NCBI GenBank assembly: GCA_902362275.1
Contig: CABIWB010000001.1
Location: 202,046 to 266,045, forward strand
Reading direction: 5' to 3'
DNA length: 64,000 nucleotides
Source: Coriobacteriaceae bacterium
GTDB lineage: Bacteria > Actinomycetota > Coriobacteriia > Coriobacteriales > Coriobacteriaceae
In this document: positions 58,290-64,000 of the stretch, piece by piece
Layout: each line of letters opens with the position of its first letter
Position numbering within the stretch: position 1 is the stretch's first letter
Notes under the pieces: model-generated
What the model was told of the DNA's origin: nothing
Seen by the model: only the letters and a program-made list of their open reading frames with translations
Databases searched by the model: none
Position numbers and translations under genes: made by a program

Positions 58290-60785
58290 TTAGCTAATTC
58301 CCACAAACATGCAGCCCGAGGTGGCGCCGCGCAGGCGGGCAGCGGGCTTGCGACCTGCCTGCGCTGCCTCAATGGCGCGGCGGACACGAGCGACGGCACG
58401 GCCAATTTCATCGGCCTCGAGCAGAGTTCCGTCGACCATGAGACGGCGCACGCCGGCATCGAGCAGCTGCGGAACCTGCGGCGTGAGGTCGATGGGGTAG
58501 GCATCGTACAGGCGCGAGCGGCCGTGGACGTCGGTACGCACCGGCATGACCTTGCCGTCGATATTCTTGAGCGACAGCTTGCGGGCGCGCAGGCGGCAGT
58601 TGGCGCAATCGTGGATACAACCGTTGGCTACCTGCAGGATGCAGTGCTCGCTCGTCATAACGCGCGGGCGGCCGAACACGGTGATGCCCAGGGCTGCGGG
58701 CGCGAAGGTGCCAAGCGAGATAATCTCGTCGAGCGTGATCTCGGGCGAGAGCCAAAACGCACTGGCTCCGTGCTCGGCAAGTGCCTCCATGCAAGGCGTG
58801 TTGTGCACGGGCAGGCAAGAGCGAATCTCGGCCGTGGCGCCAACTTGGGCGGCCAGGGCAAGCTCAGAGATGTTGCCAATAGCGACCGTGGCACCGGCAA
58901 CAACCCACGGGTCGATGCGTGCGTGGTCAACGGCGCGGCAGACCTCATCGAGTACGGGTACGATGCCCTGCTCAAACGCATCGGCGGGGGAGAGCTCAGC
59001 CGCATCGAGCGCGTCGGTGGTCATGTAGATGCGCGTTGCACCCTCGGCACGAGCGGCCCCGGCGGCGTCGAGCGAGGTGACGGTGGCACAGATCTGCGGT
59101 TCATCGCGGTAGTGCTCGGGCGCGGGGCGGGAATCACTAGTGACAATCGCCGGCAGCTCGAGCGTGCGGGCGCGCTCGTCATACGGCGCCAGAATGGTCT
59201 CTTCCAGCGCCTTGCAAGCGGCGGCGCGCACCTTGTGCACAGCGGAGAAGCCCATGCCGCAGCCCTCATCGAGCGCCACATCAAAGCTCGCGGCCTCAAA
59301 GGGTGAGGAACCCATGCGCCCGACGTGCTCAACCAGATCGGACGCCTCGACGGCGCGAGTCTTGGCGGCCTCGACGGTAAAGCCGGTTGCGGTGGCGGTG
59401 AGCGCGGGGTCGTCGCAGCAGGTGAGCGTAACGGTAAACGGCTCGCCCAGGCGCGCCACGACGGACACGTCCACGGCGCGGCGGCGCAGCACATCGCGCT
59501 TGAGCGCGGCGCCGGCGGCGTCGATGGCACGCTGGCTACGAATCACGCGGACGCGGCAGCCCTCGGGCATGCTGCGAGGCACGCGGCACTCGATGATGTC
59601 GCCGGCGGCGGCATCATCGGCGGCAATGGTGGTCAGGAACTGGTCAAACTCATCGTCGTGGCGAAGCTCCAGCAGGTCGCCCTTGCCCACGGGCTCAAAC
59701 AGCTCAATACGGGCGATGGCAGCGCGGCGACGACGGTCGTCGGGCTTGAGCCCGCGCACATCGCGGTTGGCAAGGCGGCTGCCGAGCACCGTGCCCACGA
59801 TTTGGCCGCGGTTGTTGGAGCGCTCGTAGCTCATCATCTCGTCACCCGAGGTACCGTCTTGGTAGGCGTGCGTAAAGTCGCGGTTAAAGCAGCGCTTGAG
59901 CTGGCGCTGGCGGGCGGCATCCTCATCCTTAGAGGTCGAAACATCGGCCAGCATGTCATCGATCTGATGTCGATACACATCGACGATGGAATACACGTAA
60001 TCGGGCGCCTTCATGCGGCCCTCGAGCTTGAGCGATGCGGCACCGGCGTCATACAGACGGCGAACGAGCTGCGAAGTGTTGGTGTCGCGCGGGCATAGAG
60101 CGCGCTCTCGGCCGGCGGGGGAGAGCGCGCGGCCGTTCTCGTCGATCAGCTCATAAGGCAGGCGACAGGGCTGAGCGCACATGCCGCGGTTGGCCGAGCG
60201 GCCCGCCATGGCAAAGCTCGAGAGCAGGCACAGGCCCGAATAGCAAAAGCAGATGGCGCCGTGGCTAAAGACCTCGAGGTCAACGTCGGGCGCGGCATTG
60301 TGAATGGTGGCGATCTCGTCGATGGAAAGCTCGCGCGAGAGGGTCACGCGGTCGGCGCCCTGCTCGCGGCACCAGATAGCCCCGCGGTCGTCATGGATGT
60401 TCGCTTGGGTCGAGATATGCGTCTCGATGCCGGGCATGGTGCGCTTGACCTCAAAGAACAGACCCCAGTCCTGGATAATGAAGGCATCGGCGCCCAGCGT
60501 GGAGCAGCGGTGGATGAGTTGCAGCGCATCGCCCATCTCGGACTGCTTGATGACGATGTTGACCGTGACATAGACGCGCGAGCCGGCCAGGTGTGCAGCA
60601 CGGCAGGCCTGCTCAAAGGCCTCGTCGGTAAAGTTCGTTGCCTTGCGGCGGGCGTTGAAGCTGCCCATGCCACAGTAGATGGCATCGGCGCCGGCGGCGA
60701 GCGCGGCGGCAAAGGGCTCCGGGCCTCCGGCGGGGGCCAAGAGCTCGGGTCTGCGGTTGGTGGTTCGACTGGCGGTTGCGGTCAT
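58290..60785 (-). CDS. Peptidase U32 family protein (RlhA-like)
   Basis: 831-residue protein with a TIM-barrel-like U32 domain at the N-terminus: PELLAPAGGPEPFAAALAAGADAIYCGMGSFNAR, THISTQANIHDDRGAIWCREQGADRVTLSREL, EVFSHGAICFCYSGLCLLSSF and NRGMCAQPCRLPY. Large U32 proteins such as RlhA are involved in tRNA/rRNA hydroxylation rather than proteolysis. The C-terminal half contains a further Cys-rich segment (CILQVANGCIHDCANCRLRARKLSL) that may bind an Fe-S cluster. Function in this organism is inferred from the family. GGCAGG precedes the ATG. Confidence 0.88.
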   Translation of the reverse strand: MTATASRTTNRRPELLAPAGGPEPFAAALAAGADAIYCGMGSFNARRKATNFTDEAFEQACRAAHLAGSRVYVTVNIVIKQSEMGDALQLIHRCSTLGADAFIIQDWGLFFEVKRTMPGIETHISTQANIHDDRGAIWCREQGADRVTLSRELSIDEIATIHNAAPDVDLEVFSHGAICFCYSGLCLLSSFAMAGRSANRGMCAQPCRLPYELIDENGRALSPAGRERALCPRDTNTSQLVRRLYDAGAASLKLEGRMKAPDYVYSIVDVYRHQIDDMLADVSTSKDEDAARQRQLKRCFNRDFTHAYQDGTSGDEMMSYERSNNRGQIVGTVLGSRLANRDVRGLKPDDRRRRAAIARIELFEPVGKGDLLELRHDDEFDQFLTTIAADDAAAGDIIECRVPRSMPEGCRVRVIRSQRAIDAAGAALKRDVLRRRAVDVSVVARLGEPFTVTLTCCDDPALTATATGFTVEAAKTRAVEASDLVEHVGRMGSSPFEAASFDVALDEGCGMGFSAVHKVRAAACKALEETILAPYDERARTLELPAIVTSDSRPAPEHYRDEPQICATVTSLDAAGAARAEGATRIYMTTDALDAAELSPADAFEQGIVPVLDEVCRAVDHARIDPWVVAGATVAIGNISELALAAQVGATAEIRSCLPVHNTPCMEALAEHGASAFWLSPEITLDEIISLGTFAPAALGITVFGRPRVMTSEHCILQVANGCIHDCANCRLRARKLSLKNIDGKVMPVRTDVHGRSRLYDAYPIDLTPQVPQLLDAGVRRLMVDGTLLEADEIGRAVARVRRAIEAAQAGRKPAARLRGATSGCMFVGIS

Positions 60786-60890
60786 ATCCTGCCTTTCAAA
60801 ATGCTCAGATACTCAAAAGTATAGTGGCGACGTCGCGATGGGCGATGCCCGCAGCCTAAGCAGGACAAAGTCTTCAGCAGCCCCTCAGGC

Positions 60891-60926
60891 AAAACTAATC
60901 CGTTTTCCTCCGTCCCCAAGGGATCA
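60891..60926. repeat. GGGGACGGAGGAAAACGGAT repeat, copy 2
   Basis: Reverse-complement copy of 18707-18742 (32 of 36 positions), just after the stop of the minus-strand YheO-like gene. Confidence 0.7.
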
Positions 60927-60931
60927 GTGGG

Positions 60932-61588
60932 TTAGCCCTCCTTGCGAACTTTTTGCAGGTAGCGGTAGACGCTGGGCTCAGAGATGCCCAGCGCGGTGGC
61001 GGCGCAGGCCACGGCGCCCTTGAGCATGAACACCCCGTTGCCGTTGAGGTGGCGAATGACGTCCACGCGGTCGCTCTGACCAAGCGACGCTACATCCAGC
61101 CCGCGCGCGCTCAGCAACTCGGCAATGCTGCGGTCGATGAGCTCCTGTGTGGACTCCGAAAGGCTCTCGACTTCGATGGGGGAGGGCTCCGTGCGGACCG
61201 GCGCTGCGTCGAAGCAGGCCATAAGCTGCTGGGCCATGGCGTTGATGTCGCGCACGGCCGAAAGGTCGGTGTTGACACACAGCATGCCGACAATCTCGTT
61301 ATCCTCGCGGATAAAGTACGTCGCCGACTCCAACGTCTTGCCGCCGGCGCCGCGTCCCTCGTAGCCCGTAATAAACGGCAGGTCGCGATACTTGGGGTCG
61401 TGCATGATCGTGAGTGCCAGATCGGTGGCGGGACCGCCGACCTTGCGGCCGCTCACGATGCCGTTGCGAATATCGACGATGGCGTGGTCGGGATCCGAGA
61501 AATCGTGCAGCACGATTTCGCTATTTTTGCCGAGTATCTGCTCCAGGAAATCGACCATCGGCAAAAAGCGGCGTACGGTCTCGTTCAT
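60932..61588 (-). CDS. YheO-like PAS-domain transcriptional regulator
   Basis: 218-residue regulator. The start is at ATG 61588 (MNETVRRFLPMVDFLEQILGKNSEIVLHDFSDPDHAIVDIRNGIVSGR) after CAAAGGAG; the open frame upstream is not supported. A YheO-type PAS domain (about 5-115) is followed by a C-terminal helix-turn-helix (about 155-218) containing GNGVFMLKGAVACAATALGISEPSVYRYLQKVRKEG. It is divergent from a nucleobase permease, the likely target. Confidence 0.88.
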   Translation of the reverse strand: MNETVRRFLPMVDFLEQILGKNSEIVLHDFSDPDHAIVDIRNGIVSGRKVGGPATDLALTIMHDPKYRDLPFITGYEGRGAGGKTLESATYFIREDNEIVGMLCVNTDLSAVRDINAMAQQLMACFDAAPVRTEPSPIEVESLSESTQELIDRSIAELLSARGLDVASLGQSDRVDVIRHLNGNGVFMLKGAVACAATALGISEPSVYRYLQKVRKEG

Positions 61589-61707
61589 GGGCAACTCCTT
61601 TGGGTGAAATCGGAAATGTTCATAACAATTTTTTCTCATGGTAACACGATGCCCATTGATTCGCATATTCGCAGGTACATCGCGTAATACAGACGAGCGG
61701 TAGGAAA

Positions 61708-61944
61708 TTGGCGGCAAACGGTCGACAAAAAGAAAAGTTAGATGTTATTTTGACTAGACACATTCCAAACCTGCGGAAACACTCTATATCAGCTGAAGAA
61801 TTATCTGATAACAAAAAATTATTATTGAGAATGAGAAATTTCTTAAATACTATATTCACCGAAGGCACAACCTCATCGCCTAACTGCGTCAAAATGTATA
61901 CGCAGATGCGAAAACAGCTACTTCGAGGATTGGTGGTCAAATGA
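61708..61944 (+). CDS. Possible small protein ahead of the permease
   Basis: A 78-codon frame (TTG start) that overlaps the permease start by ATGA. It is much more AT-rich than its neighbours, with rare codons (TTA, AGA, ATA) and a Lys/Arg-rich product. The ribosome site (GTAGGAAA) is too close to the start. It may be a leader peptide, transferred DNA, or chance. Otherwise 61589-61940 shows no gene. Confidence 0.25.
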   Translation: MAANGRQKEKLDVILTRHIPNLRKHSISAEELSDNKKLLLRMRNFLNTIFTEGTTSSPNCVKMYTQMRKQLLRGLVVK

Positions 61945-63335
61945 CCCAGGAGACGGTTACGAACGGCACTGAAGCCCTGTTCACTCGCGAAGGCATGCCT
62001 CCCGTTAAGGAAATGATCCCGTGTGCCCTTCAGCACGTACTGGCATCGTTTGCCGGCATCATTACCCCGGCGGTCATCATGGCCGGCGTCTACGGTTTTA
62101 ATAGCCAGCAGAGCACCGACATCATCCAGGTCGCGCTCATTCTTTCGGCGATCGACACGGCCCTTCAGGCCTTCGCTCCCTTCCGTTGCATCGGCGGCGG
62201 CCTGCCCATCGTCATGGGCGTTTCGTTCGCGTTCCTGCCGGCCCTGCAGGCCATGGGTGCCTCGGGCTTTAGCTTTGGTGCGCTGCTGGGCGGCGAGATC
62301 GTCGGCGGCGCCGTCGCGGTCCTCTTTGGTCTGGCCTACAGCAAGATCAAGTGGCTGTTCCCGCCCGTCGTGACCGGTACGGTCATCTTCTCCATTGGCG
62401 TCTCTCTCTATCCCACGGCCGTCAAATATATGGCCGGCGGTATGGGCACGCCGCTGTGGGGTACCCCGCAGGCCTGGTGCGTCGCTCTTATCACCTTCGC
62501 CGTGGTCTTTGCGTTCGCCAACTTTGGCAAGGGCACGCTCAAGCTGGGCTCCGTGTTCTTTGGCATGATCGTTGGCATGATCGTTTCGATCCCCTTTGGC
62601 ATGATCGACTTCTCCAGCGTCGCCACCGCTCAGGTCTTCGCCCTTCCCAAGCTCATGCCCTACGCGCTCGAGTTTGATCCCGAGGTCTGCATTACCCTCG
62701 CCGTCGTGTTCCCCATGGTTGCTATCCAGGTTATCGGTGACGTCTCCGCCGCCTGCCTGGGCTCCATCGACCGTATGCCCACCGAGCGCGAACTCTCCGG
62801 CGCTATCGTGTCCCAGGGCCTCACCTCTATGGTCGGCGGCCTGCTGGGCGGTCTTCCCACCAGCGCCCTTGGCCAGAATGTGGGCATCATCTGCTCCAAC
62901 AAGGTCGTCAACAAGTGGGTCTTTGTGATCATCGCGGCCGTCTTTGCCATCGCCGGCCTGTTCCCGCAGCTCTCTGCCGTCCTTTCCGCTATCCCGCAGC
63001 CCGTCATCGGCGGCGCGACCGTCGGCGTCTTTGGCACCATCACCATGAACGGCGTGCGCATGTTCACCCGTGAGGGCCTCACACAGCGCACTACCACCAT
63101 CGTCGGCACCTCCGTCGTCTTTGGCTTGGGTATCTGGATGGCTAGCGGTTGTCTTGCCGGCGAGGGTATGCCCACCTGGGTGTCCACCGTCATCGGCTCC
63201 AACGCCGTGACCCCCACCGCCATCATGGCCATCGTGCTCAACCTGATCCTTCCGCAGACGCCGGTCGTGGCTCAGCACATCGATGCCGCCAAGGGTGCCG
63301 CCGCGGATCTGGTCTTGCCCGAGAGCAAGAAGTAA
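61941..63335 (+). CDS. Nucleobase:cation symporter-2 (uracil/xanthine permease family)
   Basis: 464-residue NCS2 transporter with 12-14 hydrophobic helices. QHVLASFAGIITPAVIMAG in the first helix and RCIGGGLPIVMGVSFAFLPALQAMG in the third are family features. The signature QVIGDVSAACLGSIDRMPTERELSGAIVSQGLTSMVGGLLGGLPTSALGQNVGII follows in the middle. It most resembles xanthine/urate permeases. The gene is divergent from the YheO-like regulator. Confidence 0.92.
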   Translation: MTQETVTNGTEALFTREGMPPVKEMIPCALQHVLASFAGIITPAVIMAGVYGFNSQQSTDIIQVALILSAIDTALQAFAPFRCIGGGLPIVMGVSFAFLPALQAMGASGFSFGALLGGEIVGGAVAVLFGLAYSKIKWLFPPVVTGTVIFSIGVSLYPTAVKYMAGGMGTPLWGTPQAWCVALITFAVVFAFANFGKGTLKLGSVFFGMIVGMIVSIPFGMIDFSSVATAQVFALPKLMPYALEFDPEVCITLAVVFPMVAIQVIGDVSAACLGSIDRMPTERELSGAIVSQGLTSMVGGLLGGLPTSALGQNVGIICSNKVVNKWVFVIIAAVFAIAGLFPQLSAVLSAIPQPVIGGATVGVFGTITMNGVRMFTREGLTQRTTTIVGTSVVFGLGIWMASGCLAGEGMPTWVSTVIGSNAVTPTAIMAIVLNLILPQTPVVAQHIDAAKGAAADLVLPESKK

Positions 63336-63352
63336 CCAATTCGGTGCTATTC

Positions 63353-63382
63353 GTCGGCGGACGTATCACCTCGTCCGCCGAC
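63353..63382 (+). terminator. Hairpin after the permease gene
   Basis: GTCGGCGGACG pairs perfectly with CGTCCGCCGAC around TATCACCT, without a T tract. Probably protects the mRNA end. Confidence 0.5.
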
Positions 63383-63429
63383 GTCATGCGGTGCCAGGCC
63401 GCACTTCAAAGGGTTTGTCCCGTGGGTAA

Positions 63430-63526
63430 AATAAGGCTGACGGCAGCCCAAGTGGTGAAGAACTGGGCAGCGCCGTTACTCAGTTTAAGGGGTCAATGCC
63501 TTAACGGCGTCGACCCCTCTTTTTGT
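63430..63526 (+). ncRNA. Structured segment with terminator, candidate small RNA
   Basis: ACGGC-A-GCCCA pairs with TGGGC-AGC-GCCGT around AGTGGTGAAGAAC, then AGGGGTC pairs with GACCCCT around a loop holding GCCTTAACGGC, ending in CTTTTTG. No promoter was identified. It may be the 3' end of the permease mRNA or a separate RNA. Confidence 0.4.
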
Positions 63527-63640
63527 GCTTCGAACGCTGCTTGAGTGCCTCGGAAAGTCCGATGAGCGCCGTGAAGAGCGAGACCAAAGCGGTCCACGTG
63601 CGGTGGTGTACCGCCTCTTTTGCGTGCGCCGCTTATCGAA

Positions 63641-63696
63641 TTACGTTATAGCTAGCTATATTATAGAAAGGTATAGTATAGCTAGCTATAACGTAA
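63641..63696. promoter_or_regulatory. Perfect 20-bp inverted repeat operator before ATPase gene
   Basis: TTACGTTATAGCTAGCTATA (63641-63660) is repeated exactly in inverted orientation at 63677-63696 with a 16-base spacer. Each arm contains the palindrome TATAGCTAGCTATA. It lies 15 bases before the GTG start, in an AT-rich patch unlike the surroundings. Confidence 0.75.
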
Positions 63697-63711
63697 AGGA
63701 AGGACGGTCCT

Positions 63712-64000
63712 GTGTTTATCGGAAGAACAGCGGAAATGTCCGAGCTCAATCGACTGTATGGCACGGACTCCTTTGAGATGCCTGTGATTTACGGCCGCCG
63801 TCGTGTGGGTAAAACGCGCCTTATCACAGAGTTCATCCAAGGCAAGAAGGCTATTTACTTTCAAGCTCGTCGTACCAATGCGGAGGCAAACCTGCACGGC
63901 TTCAGCCAGGCGATACTTGCAGGCTCGGTTGGTGCTGCAGGCGTGTCGTTTCGTAGTTTTGACGAGGCGTTCGATGCATTGGCCACCATGGCTCGAACGG
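63712..64000 (+). CDS. AAA-type ATP-binding protein (ATPase_2/DUF234 type), truncated by window end
   Basis: First 96 codons of a gene that runs off the window. MFIGRTAEMSELNRLYGTDSFEMPVIYGRRRVGKTRLITEFIQGKKAIYFQARRTN shows the N-terminal FxGRxxE and the Walker A motif GRRRVGKT typical of archaeal-type ATPase_2 proteins that often carry a DUF234 nuclease-like C-terminus. GGAAGGACGG precedes the GTG. The function of these proteins is unclear. The palindromic operator directly upstream suggests tight control. Confidence 0.75.
   Translation, partial: MFIGRTAEMSELNRLYGTDSFEMPVIYGRRRVGKTRLITEFIQGKKAIYFQARRTNAEANLHGFSQAILAGSVGAAGVSFRSFDEAFDALATMART

Noticed and set aside
61620..63278. A 552-codon minus-strand frame across the permease gene
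   Set aside because: Antisense to a clear membrane transporter; the translated string is low-complexity His/Asp/Gly without a fold.

Overview
The window looks like a high-GC Gram-positive gut bacterium of the Coriobacteriia, most likely Collinsella. This rests on the strongly GC-biased codon use of the ribosomal genes, a fused FeoA-FeoB, lipoprotein and PTS genes, the DDAH/amino-acid antiporter pair, and intergenic repeats built around GGGACAG. The genus is an inference from memory of such gene neighbourhoods, not a database result.

Layout. 1-2700: decayed accessory DNA, with a membrane-anchored protein gene broken by an in-frame TAG, an orphan gene 3' end, one hypothetical gene and two tandem inverted repeats. 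2700-7260: translation/transcription block (tRNA-Tyr, tRNA-Thr, tRNA-Met, tuf, rpmG, tRNA-Trp, secE, nusG, rplK, rplA). 7260-30150: a 23-kb block of unrelated genes that separates rplKA from rplJL. On the minus strand it holds a phosphoesterase, a BMP/ParB-like fusion protein, MscS, a COG2984-type ABC transporter, a WYL regulator, asnS and a PTS IIA. It continues with an esterase, a GntR regulator, DDAH, an amino-acid antiporter, feoAB, an MFS exporter, a GH13 enzyme, a DNA glycosylase and an aminotransferase. 30150-41200: L10 leader, rplJ, rplL, galU, rpoB, rpoC. 41200-43120: an ECF sigma factor and its probable membrane partner. 43400-47070: rpsL, rpsG, fusA, rpsJ. 47150-48964: a cation efflux gene and a phosphoglycerate-mutase-like gene. 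49424-55212: rplC-rplD-rplW-rplB-rpsS-rplV-rpsC-rplP-rpmC-rpsQ-rplN-rplX, ending in a strong terminator, so the rest of the spc operon is not here. 55213-64000: an oxidoreductase with a DeoR regulator, a pseudouridine synthase, a U32 protein, a YheO-like regulator beside a purine permease, and the start of an AAA ATPase behind a striking palindromic operator.

Most unusual structure. Four very long foldback elements (about 30197-30418, 41215-41403, 43232-43419 and 49000-49164) share a 64-67 nt core containing the same small hairpin with loop TTAAT. Each is enclosed by 36-49 bp arms that are perfectly or almost perfectly complementary to each other, yet differ between elements. All four lie in the same orientation at the edges of ribosomal protein or RNA polymerase operons. 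Two have a competing terminator hairpin at their 3' side, and one overlaps the -35 box of the rplJ promoter. They behave like a co-evolving structured RNA or a palindromic mobile element, and I cannot match them to a family I know. A second conserved signal (GATAC-N12-GTAT type) precedes the tRNA/tuf, rpsL, rplC and rplB units and may coordinate translation genes.

Start codons were moved inward from the longest open frame wherever a Shine-Dalgarno sequence and family alignment supported it; these choices are stated in the entries.
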